Shown piece by piece: positions 8,919 through 17,444 of a DNA stretch of 64,000 nucleotides. The DNA comes from SHLQ01 sp033344795 (GTDB taxonomy: Bacteria; Actinomycetota; Acidimicrobiia; Acidimicrobiales; SHLQ01). The stretch covers positions 1,798,001 through 1,862,000 of the forward strand of contig JAWPMS010000001.1 of NCBI GenBank assembly GCA_033344795.1, in the 5' to 3' direction. Position 1 is the first letter of the stretch. Each line of letters opens with the position of its first letter. The translations under genes were made by a program, and so were the position numbers. The notes beneath the pieces were generated by a model. The model worked only from the letters and a program-made list of their open reading frames with translations. It was not told the origin of the DNA and did not search any database.

Positions 8919-9568
8919 AGGGCGACATCATCGTTCTCGAGGAACACCACACCGCCGCGGCCAGCGCCATCGTGCCTGAGATCGTGGCGGCAATTCGCGC
9001 CAAGGACGGTCGCTATACGATCACCGTCGCCGGTGAATCCGGAAGCGGGAAGTCCGAGACGGGCAAGGCGATTGCAGACGAGCTCGAAAAGCACGGCATC
9101 TCGTCGGTTCTGCTTGGTCAAGATGACTATTTCAGGCTGCCGCCGAAGTCGAACGACGCGAAACGGCGCGAGGACGACACTTGGCTCGGTCCCCATGTCG
9201 AGGTGCACCTCGACCTGCTCGAGCAGAACTTGGTCGACGCAATCCACGGCGCGGATCACATAGTCAAACCGCTCATCGACTACGACCAGAACTCGGTCGA
9301 GGATGAGACGGTCGACTTGGTCGGTATCGACGTCGTCATCGCCGAGGGTACGTACACCTCACTGCTCAAGAACGTCGATACCAAGGTGTTCATCGCGAGA
9401 AATCGATTGGACACGCTCGAACATCGTCGGAAGCGCAACCGTGGAAACGAGGTTGGCGATCCGTTCATCGAGAACGTCCTGAAACTCGAACACAAGATCA
9501 TCGCGGGTCACAAGCAGCTCGCGGACTTCGTGATCACTCGCGACTACGACGTCATCCGTGTGCCATGA
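8915..9568 (+). CDS. P-loop kinase of the uridine kinase/phosphoribulokinase type
   Basis: 217 aa from the ATG overlapping the purU stop. Walker A GESGSGKS at 40-47, then LLGQDDYFRLPP, a lid-like basic stretch (HRRKRNRG) and VVIAEGTYTSLL mark the uridine kinase/PRK superfamily. The substrate is not identifiable. Because it is coupled on both sides, and downstream to a GH13_18 phosphorylase, I infer a sugar or small-acid kinase acting on a phosphorolysis product; plant D-glycerate 3-kinase belongs to the same superfamily. Uridine kinase remains possible. Confidence 0.8.
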   Translation: MKGDIIVLEEHHTAAASAIVPEIVAAIRAKDGRYTITVAGESGSGKSETGKAIADELEKHGISSVLLGQDDYFRLPPKSNDAKRREDDTWLGPHVEVHLDLLEQNLVDAIHGADHIVKPLIDYDQNSVEDETVDLVGIDVVIAEGTYTSLLKNVDTKVFIARNRLDTLEHRRKRNRGNEVGDPFIENVLKLEHKIIAGHKQLADFVITRDYDVIRVP

Positions 9569-11127
9569 AGCACGGTCTCCCGAACGGAGTCATGCTCAAC
9601 GCGTACCCCGACAGCATCGACGGTGATCTCGCCGGCATGGTGCAATTGCTCCAGCGGCCTGAGCTGGAAGACGTGTTCTCGCTCTTCTACATCCTTCCCA
9701 CGGTGTTCAACAGTGATCTCGATCGTGGGTTCTCGGTCATCGACTATGACCTGAACGACGAACTCGTCACGAGAGCTGATCTCGACGCACTCGACCAGCT
9801 CGGCATCTTGCTCAAGTTCGATCTCGTTTTGAATCATCTGTCGGTCGGTTCACCGCAATTCCAGGACATGTTGGCCAAAGGAGATGAGTCAGAGTTTGCA
9901 GACTTCTTCATTGATTGGAACGCCTTCTGGGAGGGCGAAGGTGAACTCCACGAAGATGGTCATATCGTGCCCTCAGCTGAGCACCTCGACCGACTGTTCA
10001 TGCGCAAACCTGGTCTGCCGATTCTGAAAGTTCGGTTCCCAGACGGGTCCGATCGGTTCTACTGGAACACCTTTTACCAGCAGGTCGACATCGTCGACGG
10101 CGAGCGCAAATACCTCGGTCAGATGGATCTCAACGCCGAGTCCGAGAAGGTGTGGGACTTCTATCGACGCACGCTTCGAGACCTCGCTGCGTTTGGCGCA
10201 AAGGTTCTTCGCCTCGACGCCTTTGCCTACCTCCACAAAGAAGTCGGGCGGTCGAACTTCTTCAACACGCCCGGCACCTGGGAGTACCTCGATCGTCTTC
10301 GGTTGATCGCAGAAGAGTGCGGACTGATCTTGCTGCCGGAGATCCACTCGGAATACGGCACCGGTCTTCACGAAGAGCTCTCGGACCAGGGGTATCCCAT
10401 CTATGACTTCTTCTTTCCTGGCCTGGTGATCGATGCAATCGACACGGGGTCGAATGCCAACTTGTTGCGTTGGATCGGTGAGATTCGCGATCGAAATCTC
10501 AAAACGGTCAACATGCTCGGGTGCCATGACGGCATACCCGTCATCGATCTGAAGGGAGGCGGTGACGCACAGTCCGAAGGCCTCCTCGACGATGCCACGA
10601 TCGACGCAATCATCGAACGGCTGCTCGAACGAGGTGGCCGAGTCAAGAACCTCTATGGTTCGGACGGTTCCAAGATCTCCTATTACCAAGTCAACGCCAC
10701 GTTCTTCAGCGCTCTGGGCGAAAGCGAAGATCGGCTACGCCTCGCTCGGGCCATTCAGCTGTTCATGCCGGGCACCCCGCAGGTCTGGTATCTCGATCTC
10801 TTTGCCGGCGCCAACGATGTTGAAGCGGCCGATCGAGGTGGAAGTGGGGGTCACAAGGAGATCAACCGAACCAATCTCACCGCCGCCGATGTCGAAGCCG
10901 GGTTGCAGCGCCGCGTGGTGCTCGACCAGCTCGAAATGATGCGACTGCGCAACACTTCAGACGCCTTCAACGGCGAGCTCAGCGTGCTGCACACCGAGCC
11001 AAGCGAGCTTGGCCTTCACTGGGTCAACGGCAAGTCGCAGGCGAGACTCGATGTTGACTTCGAGACGGGAACCTTCTCGATCACACACGTCGAGGCCGGC
11101 GAGTCCACCGTCCTGCGATACAGCTGA
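9565..11127 (+). CDS. GH13_18 sucrose phosphorylase-like enzyme
   Basis: 520 aa. The (beta/alpha)8 catalytic domain matches the sucrose phosphorylase subfamily: DLVLNHLS followed by SPQFQDMLAKG, nucleophile Asp218 (RLDAFAYLHKE), acid/base Glu259 (LPEIHSEY), third acid Asp322 (CHDGIPVIDLKGG), then MPGTPQVWYLDLFAG. The family phosphorolyses sucrose, sucrose 6'-phosphate or glucosylglycerate to glucose 1-phosphate; which one cannot be decided here. No signal peptide, so cytosolic. It overlaps the kinase gene by ATGA and ends a purU-kinase-phosphorylase operon. Confidence 0.88.
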   Translation: MKHGLPNGVMLNAYPDSIDGDLAGMVQLLQRPELEDVFSLFYILPTVFNSDLDRGFSVIDYDLNDELVTRADLDALDQLGILLKFDLVLNHLSVGSPQFQDMLAKGDESEFADFFIDWNAFWEGEGELHEDGHIVPSAEHLDRLFMRKPGLPILKVRFPDGSDRFYWNTFYQQVDIVDGERKYLGQMDLNAESEKVWDFYRRTLRDLAAFGAKVLRLDAFAYLHKEVGRSNFFNTPGTWEYLDRLRLIAEECGLILLPEIHSEYGTGLHEELSDQGYPIYDFFFPGLVIDAIDTGSNANLLRWIGEIRDRNLKTVNMLGCHDGIPVIDLKGGGDAQSEGLLDDATIDAIIERLLERGGRVKNLYGSDGSKISYYQVNATFFSALGESEDRLRLARAIQLFMPGTPQVWYLDLFAGANDVEAADRGGSGGHKEINRTNLTAADVEAGLQRRVVLDQLEMMRLRNTSDAFNGELSVLHTEPSELGLHWVNGKSQARLDVDFETGTFSITHVEAGESTVLRYS

Positions 11128-11134
11128 ATTCAGC

Positions 11135-11602
11135 TCACTGGCTCACGGTCGGAAACTCGGCTTGAGTCCACGACAAGATGCCGCCGTCGATGTCGGCCAC
11201 GTCAGCGAACCCAAGGTCTTTCATCATCGCCGCGGTTTGTCCGCTTCGGTTCCCTGAGCGGCAATACAGCAGGTACGGCACGTTCGGATCGAGTTCTGCG
11301 AGCTCAGCGGCGAAGTCTTCACGATAGAAGTCGATCATCACCGCGCCGTCGAGGTGGCCTTCGGCGAACTCTTCCGGTGTGCGGACGTCGAGGATGACGA
11401 GGTCATCTGGCGGGTTGGCTTGGATGGCTGCTCCGTCCGTTGCGGAGACGAGGCGAATGCCTGCCTCCGCGTCTTGTGCTGCGGGGGTTACCGCATCAGC
11501 GGTCGGGGAGCTGTCCGAAGAGCCGCCGCATCCGGCCGCGACCAAAATCGCGAGTGTGCAGGCTGCGAATACTCGAAGAAGCGGGAGGTTCACAGCTGAC
11601 AT
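11135..11602 (-). CDS. Rhodanese-domain lipoprotein
   Basis: 155 aa from the ATG giving MSAVNLPLLR. A signal peptide ends in VAAGC (lipid Cys25), followed by a short Ser/Ala linker and one rhodanese domain with DVRTPEEFAEGHLDGA and active-site Cys114 in YCRSGNRSGQ. It should bind or transfer sulfane sulfur on the outer face of the membrane. It is transcribed away from the GntR gene, and a TGTACG motif directly abuts its start codon with no Shine-Dalgarno, so the message may be leaderless and controlled by that regulator. Confidence 0.85.
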   Translation of the reverse strand: MSAVNLPLLRVFAACTLAILVAAGCGGSSDSSPTADAVTPAAQDAEAGIRLVSATDGAAIQANPPDDLVILDVRTPEEFAEGHLDGAVMIDFYREDFAAELAELDPNVPYLLYCRSGNRSGQTAAMMKDLGFADVADIDGGILSWTQAEFPTVSQ

Positions 11603-11704
11603 TGTACGGATATGCGGAGAATAGGCAAGCCGGACGTACAAAGGGTTTGATATGATCTGATGTACGGATGGCTCAATGGTGGGCCAAGAACGAACGGATG
11701 CACA
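11603..11704. promoter_or_regulatory. Divergent operator region with three TGTACG motifs
   Basis: TGTACG occurs at 11603-11608 and 11661-11666 on the plus strand and at 11635-11640 on the minus strand. A -10-like TATGAT (11651-11656) for the GntR gene lies between the last two, which form CGTACA-N20-TGTACG. The same motif overlaps promoter elements upstream of the first MBL-rhodanese and SulP genes, so these are candidate operators of the GntR protein. No experimental support. Confidence 0.6.
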
Positions 11705-12463
11705 ATGCCGATCACGCCCTTGGATCGATCGAGCCCGATGCCGCTGTGGGCTCAACTCGAACAGGACTTGCAGACTCGTCTGGAGGCCGGCGAGTTCAAC
11801 GAGGCGTTTCCCACGGATCTCGAGTTGACCGAGGGATACGACGTCAGTCGCCACACCGTCCGTGAGGCTGTTCGGCACCTCAACAAGACCGGGCTTCTCA
11901 AGCGTGAGCGCGGGCGAGGCACGGTCGTGAACCGATCCGAGTTCGAGCAGTCGCTCGGCACGCTGTACAGCTTGTTCGAATCGGTCGAGTCCGCTGGCGT
12001 GGAACAGACAAGTGAGGTTCTGCGCTGCGAGGTAGTCGCCGATCCCATTGCTGCGTCACATTTGGGCCTCGATGAGGCAGCTGCGCTCGTGTTGGTCGAA
12101 CGACTTCGGCTCGCTGGCGGATCCCCCTTGGCGGTTGATCGGGCCTGGCTTCCAGAAGCGATCGCGGCCCCCTTGTTGGATGTGGACTGGACGAGAACCG
12201 CCCTCTACGACGAACTCGCGAACGCTGGCGCTGCGGTCCCAAATCAAGGGTGGGAGCGGTTGACTCCCATCGTTCCGACTCCGGCAGATCGAACACGGCT
12301 CGCACTTCGAAAAACGGATGCAGCCTTTTTCCTTGAACGCCTCGGTAGTAGAGACGGGCAGCCCGTCGAATGGCGGACCACGATCATCCGTGGCGATCGC
12401 TACCGGTTTGTGACCGACTGGTCTGCGGGCGCACGAAGCGAGCTTCGCCCTTCAGCGGCCTGA
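11705..12463 (+). CDS. GntR/HutC-family transcriptional regulator (UTRA domain)
   Basis: 252 aa from the ATG giving MPITPLDRSSP. The in-frame ATG at 11660 would sit at the predicted transcription start just past TATGAT, so the later start is preferred. An N-terminal winged helix (FPTDLELTEG, then VSRHTVREAVRHL at about 35-59) is joined to a UTRA effector domain. It lies at the head of the sulfur island and probably regulates it. The effector is unknown; a sulfur compound would fit the genes around it. Confidence 0.88.
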   Translation: MPITPLDRSSPMPLWAQLEQDLQTRLEAGEFNEAFPTDLELTEGYDVSRHTVREAVRHLNKTGLLKRERGRGTVVNRSEFEQSLGTLYSLFESVESAGVEQTSEVLRCEVVADPIAASHLGLDEAAALVLVERLRLAGGSPLAVDRAWLPEAIAAPLLDVDWTRTALYDELANAGAAVPNQGWERLTPIVPTPADRTRLALRKTDAAFFLERLGSRDGQPVEWRTTIIRGDRYRFVTDWSAGARSELRPSAA

Positions 12464-12490
12464 TCTCGACGACGCAAATCCGGCGGCATA

Positions 12491-12519
12491 TTGACCGGCA
12501 CTCCGAAAGGCCGTACATT
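12491..12519 (+). promoter_or_regulatory. Promoter of the first MBL-rhodanese gene with overlapping operator
   Basis: TTGACC (12491-12496), a 17-bp spacer and TACATT (12514-12519). CGTACA (12512-12517), the complement of TGTACG, lies over the -10 box, where a bound GntR protein would block transcription. The start codon is 72 nt downstream of the -10. Confidence 0.65.
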
Positions 12520-12591
12520 CGGAGCAAAGCATGTGCCGCTCGTCACGTTCGCCGTTCGGCACTTTCGCGTGCGTAAGGGAAAGGCCCGCCC

Positions 12592-13965
12592 ATGATCTTC
12601 GAACAGCACTACCTCGATTGCCTCTCGCAAGCCTCCTACTTCATCGGTGATGAAACCACCGGTCGAGCAGTCGTGGTGGATCCACGTCGCGACATCGCGC
12701 CCTACCTCGAGACCGCGGCCGAACACGGCATGACGATCGAGCTTGTGCTGGAGACCCACTTCCATGCCGACTTTCTGTCGGGTCATCTCGAAGTCGCAGC
12801 GGCGACCGGCGCCGAGATCGGATACGGATCCATTGCAGAGACGGAGTTCGAATCCCGCAAGTTCGTCGACGGTGAACAGATCTCGCTCGGTGAAGTCGTG
12901 CTGGAAATTCGTCATACACCGGGTCACACGCCAGAGTCGATCAGCATCGTCGTGTCTGAACGTCAGGGTGACGAAGTCCCGTACGCGGTTCTGACGGGAG
13001 ACACCTTGTTCATCGGCGATGTCGGTCGTCCGGATCTGTTGTCGTCGAAGGGTGTGACCTCCGAAGAACTCGCGGGCCACCTCTACGACTCGCTGCACGG
13101 CAAGTTGATGACGCTGCCCGACGACACGCGCGTCTACCCAGCCCACGGGGCAGGGTCCGCCTGTGGGAAGAACCTTTCGACCGACACCTGGTCGACGATC
13201 GGGGTGCAACGACAGACGAACTACGCGCTTGCGGACATGTCCAAGGAGAAGTTCATCGAGGTCGTGACTGCGGGGCAAACGGCTCCTCCTGCGTACTTCT
13301 CGTACGACGCAGGGCTCAACCGGGCACTCCGACCGCTGCTCGACGAGGCGGCTTCGCCTCCGGAGATGACGTTGGAGGAAGTCCTCGCGTCACAGCGTGC
13401 CGGAGCTGTCGTGCTCGACACGCGAGGCCCGGAAGAATTCGCACTTGGACATCTCACCGGATCGGTCAACATCGGCATGGCGGGGCGTTATGCCGAATTC
13501 GCAGGCGGGGTCATCACACCGGAGACGCCGATGGTGATCGTGGCTGACGACGGCCTCGAACGTGAGGCGAAGAATCGTCTCGCTCGAATCGGGTTCGACA
13601 ACGTGGTCGGTTTTCTTCCTTCCCCTCTGCAGGTCTTGGCGGAGAATCCGGATGTGGCGTCGCGAAGCAGCCGACTCGACGCGGCTGGCCTGCGTGGTGC
13701 GATCGCATCCGTCGCTGATCTGCAGATCGTCGACGTGCGCCAGCCCGGCGAGACCGAAGGCGGCGTCATCGATGGCGCGGTCCTCGTCCCCTTGACAAAG
13801 CTCAACGACCAACTCGACACGCTCGACCGATCGAGGCCAACGGTCGTGTACTGCGCTGGGGGATTTCGTTCCTCGATCGCAGCGAGTCAAATGGTCGCGC
13901 GCGGGTTCGAGGATGTCTCGGACTTGCTCGGCGGCTATGGCGCCTGGGATACGGTCGACGCATAG
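12592..13965 (+). CDS. MBL-fold/rhodanese fusion, persulfide dioxygenase-sulfurtransferase-like (copy 1)
   Basis: 457 aa. The N-terminal metallo-beta-lactamase domain has THFHADFLSGH (His56, His58, Asp60), HTPGHTPESIS and PAHGAGSACGKN, as in ETHE1 and CstB. Two rhodanese-like domains follow: the first (about 255-350) lacks a catalytic Cys, and the second has Cys421 in YCAGGFRSS. CstB-type proteins oxidise persulfide with O2 and use sulfite to make thiosulfate. A paralogue of nearly identical layout lies 3.5 kb downstream. Direct neighbours are a GntR regulator and a peroxiredoxin. Function is by family; substrate not proven. Confidence 0.9.
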   Translation: MIFEQHYLDCLSQASYFIGDETTGRAVVVDPRRDIAPYLETAAEHGMTIELVLETHFHADFLSGHLEVAAATGAEIGYGSIAETEFESRKFVDGEQISLGEVVLEIRHTPGHTPESISIVVSERQGDEVPYAVLTGDTLFIGDVGRPDLLSSKGVTSEELAGHLYDSLHGKLMTLPDDTRVYPAHGAGSACGKNLSTDTWSTIGVQRQTNYALADMSKEKFIEVVTAGQTAPPAYFSYDAGLNRALRPLLDEAASPPEMTLEEVLASQRAGAVVLDTRGPEEFALGHLTGSVNIGMAGRYAEFAGGVITPETPMVIVADDGLEREAKNRLARIGFDNVVGFLPSPLQVLAENPDVASRSSRLDAAGLRGAIASVADLQIVDVRQPGETEGGVIDGAVLVPLTKLNDQLDTLDRSRPTVVYCAGGFRSSIAASQMVARGFEDVSDLLGGYGAWDTVDA

Positions 13966-13998
13966 ATCAACCCACACACCGACAAAGGAGAAGTTGCC

Positions 13999-14631
13999 AT
14001 GGCATTGCACCTCGAAGACGAAGCCCCGAACTTTACGGCAGACACGACTGAAGGAGAACTGACCTTTCACGACTGGAAGAGTGGATCCTGGGCTGTCTTC
14101 TTCAGCCACCCGGCGGACTACACGCCGGTCTGCACCACCGAGCTCGGACGCACTGCGGCCCTCGAAACCGAGTTCTCGAAGCGCAACACGAAGGCCATGG
14201 CGCTTTCGGTCGATCCCATCGAAGACCACCATGGTTGGGCTCCCGACATCGGCGAGGTTGGCGGGACGCCGCTCAACTTCCCGATCGTTGCGGACCCGGA
14301 TCGCAAAGTCGCCGAGCTCTACGACATGATCCACCCGGGCGCCGGCGATACTTCGACCGTCCGATCGGTCTTCATCATCGACCCGAACAACAAGCTTCGT
14401 TTGATGCTCACGTATCCGAAATCGGTCGGACGAAACTTCGACGAGATCGTGCGCGTGCTCGATGCACTTCAGGCGACCGATCAGAATCCCATCGCCACAC
14501 CTGCAGACTGGCGGCCAGGCGAGCGGGTCATCGTGTCTCCGGGTATGTCCACAGACGACGCGAAGGCCCGTTTTCAGAACGTGGATGAGGTCAAGCCGTA
14601 TTTGCGGTTCACCGACGACCCGACTGAATAG
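13999..14631 (+). CDS. 1-Cys peroxiredoxin (Prx6 type)
   Basis: 210 aa. Peroxidatic Cys45 in HPADYTPVCTTELG; it is the only Cys in the protein, so no internal resolving Cys exists. The long C-terminal dimer domain (WRPGERVIVSPGMS) is the Prx6 mark. It reduces peroxides and possibly persulfides using an external thiol. It follows the MBL-rhodanese gene by 33 bp with AAAGGAG upstream, so it probably shares that operon. Oxidative and sulfur stress are plausibly handled together. Confidence 0.92.
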   Translation: MALHLEDEAPNFTADTTEGELTFHDWKSGSWAVFFSHPADYTPVCTTELGRTAALETEFSKRNTKAMALSVDPIEDHHGWAPDIGEVGGTPLNFPIVADPDRKVAELYDMIHPGAGDTSTVRSVFIIDPNNKLRLMLTYPKSVGRNFDEIVRVLDALQATDQNPIATPADWRPGERVIVSPGMSTDDAKARFQNVDEVKPYLRFTDDPTE

Positions 14632-14698
14632 GGCCCGAGCCGAGCCAATCGTCTGAGCCCAGTTTCGGTGGCGCGAGCTGGGCGCCGAGCGTGGGTGG

Positions 14699-14727
14699 TT
14701 GTCGATTTGTCCAAATGTACGTATATT
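14699..14727 (+). promoter_or_regulatory. SulP promoter with adjacent TGTACG operator
   Basis: TTGTCG (14699-14704), a 17-bp spacer, then TATATT (14722-14727). TGTACG at 14716-14721 touches the -10 box. The predicted transcription start is close to the ATG at 14735, which has no Shine-Dalgarno, so a leaderless message is likely. This is another of the TGTACG sites in the sulfur island. Confidence 0.65.
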
Positions 14728-14734
14728 CGTATGT

Positions 14735-16549
14735 ATGGTAAAACTCGCCAAGTGGCTCCCCGTCATCTCGTGGGCTCCGCGCTACGACCGGCGCGACATT
14801 CGGAGCGATCTTGCCGCCGGTCTCACGGTCGGCGCCATGCTCGTGCCGCAGGCGATGGCCTACGCCTTGCTGGCCGGCTTGCCCCCAGAGGTTGGCCTTT
14901 ACGCGGCGACGGTTCCGGTGGTCATCTACGCCTTGTTCGGCACGTCACGTCAGTTGGCCGTGGGTCCGGTCGCCATCGTGTCGCTTCTGACCGCCTCGGC
15001 TTTGGCGCCTCTCGTGGAAGAGGGGAGTGCGGGTTACCTCGGTGCCGCAGCGTTGCTGGCACTCATGGTCGGAGTGGTGCACATCATTCTGGGAGTAGGC
15101 CGGCTTGGCTTCCTGGTGAACTTCTTGTCGCACTCTGTCCTCGTCGGTTTCACCGCGGCAGCTGCGATCATCATTGGATTCTCACAGGCGAAACACATCT
15201 TCGGGATCTCCACAGAACGCAAGGAACACTTCAACGAGACCGTCCTCGAGGTATTCGACAACCTGTCGGGCACCAACGGCACGACTCTCCTCCTCGGCGG
15301 CGCCGCTCTGGTGACGCTCTTCGTGCTGAAACGAGTGGCGCCCAGAATTCCCGCAGCGCTCATCGTCGTGGTCGGGTCGATCTTGGCGGTCGAGCTCCTC
15401 GATCTCAAAGCGCGTGGCGTCAAGGTCGTCGGTGACATCCCGGACACCCTTCCGGCCTTTGGGGTGCCCGACTTCGATGGATCACTGATCGGAAACCTGC
15501 TCGGAACGGCCATGGTCATCACGATCGTTGGATTCATGGAATCGATCGCAGTCGCCAAGGTCTACGCCCGCCGCCACAAGTATGAAGTCGTAGCGAACAG
15601 CGAACTCGTCGGACTGGGCGCTGCCAATGTCGCAGCTGGTCTGTTCGGTGGCTACCCAGTCACCGGCGGTTTCTCGAGGACTGCCGTGAACGACACCGCA
15701 GGGGCCCGGACACCGCTCGCATCACTCATTACTGCTGGCATCGTGCTCGCGACGATCGCGTTTCTCACGCCGCTGTTCGGATCGCTGCCCAACGCTGCGC
15801 TCGGCGCAATCATCATCATGGCGGTCATCGGTTTGATCGATGTGGCCGAGATGCGTCACATCGCCGCGGTCAAGCCAAGCGACCTCATCGGCCTCGGAGT
15901 TGCCTTCTTTGGCACACTCCTGCTGGGTATCGAGATGGGCATTCTCGTTGCAGTCGTGGCGTCGATGCTCGTTGTCTTCGCCCGGATGTCCATGCCCCAC
16001 AGCGCAGTCCTCGGCCATGTCGACGGCACGACCAGCTACCGCAATGTCGAACGTTTCCCGGAAGCCCAGACCCTCGACGGCGTACGGATCGTCCGTATCG
16101 ATGCCGCGCTCTCTTTTGTGAATGCGGCGAACGTCAAGAAGCTGGTCATCGCGCACGCCGAAGCCATCGATTGTGAGCCTCGCGCTTTGGTGCTCGACGC
16201 CTCCGGTATCAACGACCTCGACGCGACCGGCGCCGAGATGCTTCTCGAGCTGCTTGCCGAGGTCGATGGTCGCGGGGTGGTGCTGCACTTCGCTGATGTG
16301 AAGGGTCCGGTTCGCGACGTGCTGCGAAGCGCTGGGATCTGGGAGATGCTCGGCGAACGCGTCCACACCTCGACCAATGACGCCGTGGTTGCAATCCGAC
16401 GCGAGCTCCCGGGACCGTCCAACCAACGCCTCTTTGGAATCGACGAACGCGTCAATGCCCCCGAAGTCTCAACCGCACACGAAACACAGGCTCATTGTCT
16501 GACGGTCTCGAGTACGAACCAATCCCCAAGCCCCTTGGAGGCACCATGA
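14735..16549 (+). CDS. SulP/SLC26 anion transporter with STAS domain
   Basis: 604 aa from ATG 14735 (MVKLAKWLPV), preferred because the promoter elements lie upstream of it. The SulP signature (AGLTVGAMLVPQAMAYALLAGLPP), then VGPVAIVSLLTA and about 12 transmembrane helices are followed by a cytoplasmic STAS domain (about 455-570; VLDASGINDLDATGAEML). The family moves sulfate, bicarbonate or other anions. In this setting export or import of sulfate or sulfite formed by persulfide oxidation is likely. It overlaps the next rhodanese gene by ATGA. Confidence 0.93.
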   Translation: MVKLAKWLPVISWAPRYDRRDIRSDLAAGLTVGAMLVPQAMAYALLAGLPPEVGLYAATVPVVIYALFGTSRQLAVGPVAIVSLLTASALAPLVEEGSAGYLGAAALLALMVGVVHIILGVGRLGFLVNFLSHSVLVGFTAAAAIIIGFSQAKHIFGISTERKEHFNETVLEVFDNLSGTNGTTLLLGGAALVTLFVLKRVAPRIPAALIVVVGSILAVELLDLKARGVKVVGDIPDTLPAFGVPDFDGSLIGNLLGTAMVITIVGFMESIAVAKVYARRHKYEVVANSELVGLGAANVAAGLFGGYPVTGGFSRTAVNDTAGARTPLASLITAGIVLATIAFLTPLFGSLPNAALGAIIIMAVIGLIDVAEMRHIAAVKPSDLIGLGVAFFGTLLLGIEMGILVAVVASMLVVFARMSMPHSAVLGHVDGTTSYRNVERFPEAQTLDGVRIVRIDAALSFVNAANVKKLVIAHAEAIDCEPRALVLDASGINDLDATGAEMLLELLAEVDGRGVVLHFADVKGPVRDVLRSAGIWEMLGERVHTSTNDAVVAIRRELPGPSNQRLFGIDERVNAPEVSTAHETQAHCLTVSSTNQSPSPLEAP

Positions 16550-17133
16550 CAACCACCCTTCCATCGACCGACGTCATAGACGTCAGCCGCTTGCGCCAAC
16601 TCCGCCAGGCGGACCCCGACATCCGGATCCTCGATGTCCGCACCGGAGGGGAGTTCGAGACCGCGCACATCCCCGGTTCGTACAACGTCCCTCTCGATAC
16701 CCTCGGTGAGCACGTTCGTGACCTTGCGAATGTGGATCATCCCGTGGTTCTCGTCTGCCAGTCGGGCGGTCGCGCAACACAAGCCCACGAGAAGTTGACC
16801 GCGGCCGGAAAGCACACGCTCCACATCCTCGAAGGAGGCATGAGTAGCTGGCAGGAATCGGGCGGGGACGTCGTTCGGGGAGATACCGAACGCTGGGCCA
16901 TGGACCGTCAAGTTCGGCTCGTCGCGGGATCGCTCGTCGTCGCAGGTGTTGCAGCGAGCATCGCTGTTCCTGGTGCCAAATGGCTTGCAGCGGCGGTCGG
17001 CTCCGGCTTGACCTTCTCGGCGGTCTCAAATACCTGCACGATGGGCGATCTTCTGTCGAAGTTGCCCTACAACCAGACCGACGCTTGTGATATCGAAGGT
17101 GTGCTCGCGTCGCTCAACGAGAAAGCGCTCTAA
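16546..17133 (+). CDS. Rhodanese with C-terminal DUF2892-type membrane domain (YgaP-like)
   Basis: 195 aa; the ATG overlaps the SulP stop and has GGAG upstream. A rhodanese domain (ILDVRTGGEFETAHIPGS; Cys71 in CQSGGRAT) is followed by an inner-membrane segment (about 125-165; MDRQVRLVAG, then KWLAAAVGSGL), as in E. coli YgaP. It would transfer sulfane sulfur at the inner face of the membrane. Coupling to SulP suggests that transport and sulfur transfer act together. Confidence 0.88.
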   Translation: MTTTLPSTDVIDVSRLRQLRQADPDIRILDVRTGGEFETAHIPGSYNVPLDTLGEHVRDLANVDHPVVLVCQSGGRATQAHEKLTAAGKHTLHILEGGMSSWQESGGDVVRGDTERWAMDRQVRLVAGSLVVAGVAASIAVPGAKWLAAAVGSGLTFSAVSNTCTMGDLLSKLPYNQTDACDIEGVLASLNEKAL

Positions 17134-17135
17134 CC

Positions 17136-17420
17136 ATGGCTCATACAGATCATCCCGTCGCCGACTTTCAGACCGCCGTAGGAACGACCGGCCAACTCGT
17201 CGATGTTCGCGAACCGAGCGAGGTCGCCGAAGGCACGCTTCCCGGCGCGCTCAACATTCCGCTAGCAGAACTCCCCGATCGCATCGGCGAGCTCGACCCC
17301 GCGCGGCGAGTCGTCGTTCTGTGCCGCAGCGGCGGACGCAGCACCAAGGCCTCGGAGTATCTCACCCAAGCGGGATTCGATGACGTCGTCAACCTCGCCG
17401 GCGGAATGCTCGCGTACTAA
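17136..17420 (+). CDS. Single-domain rhodanese
   Basis: 94 aa, a minimal rhodanese (GlpE/PspE size) with LVDVREPSEVAEGTLPGA and active Cys63 in CRSGGRSTKA. Cytosolic. It follows the YgaP-like gene by 2 bp and precedes the second MBL-rhodanese by 24 bp, all probably one transcript from the SulP promoter. It may carry persulfide to the MBL enzyme. Confidence 0.9.
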   Translation: MAHTDHPVADFQTAVGTTGQLVDVREPSEVAEGTLPGALNIPLAELPDRIGELDPARRVVVLCRSGGRSTKASEYLTQAGFDDVVNLAGGMLAY

Positions 17421-17444
17421 CACTCTTCTCGAAAGGAACACATC

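Noticed and set aside
13390..14766. 458-codon open frame on the minus strand opposite the MBL-rhodanese and peroxiredoxin genes
   Set aside because: It mirrors two clear genes on the plus strand, has no recognisable motif and arises from high-GC third positions.
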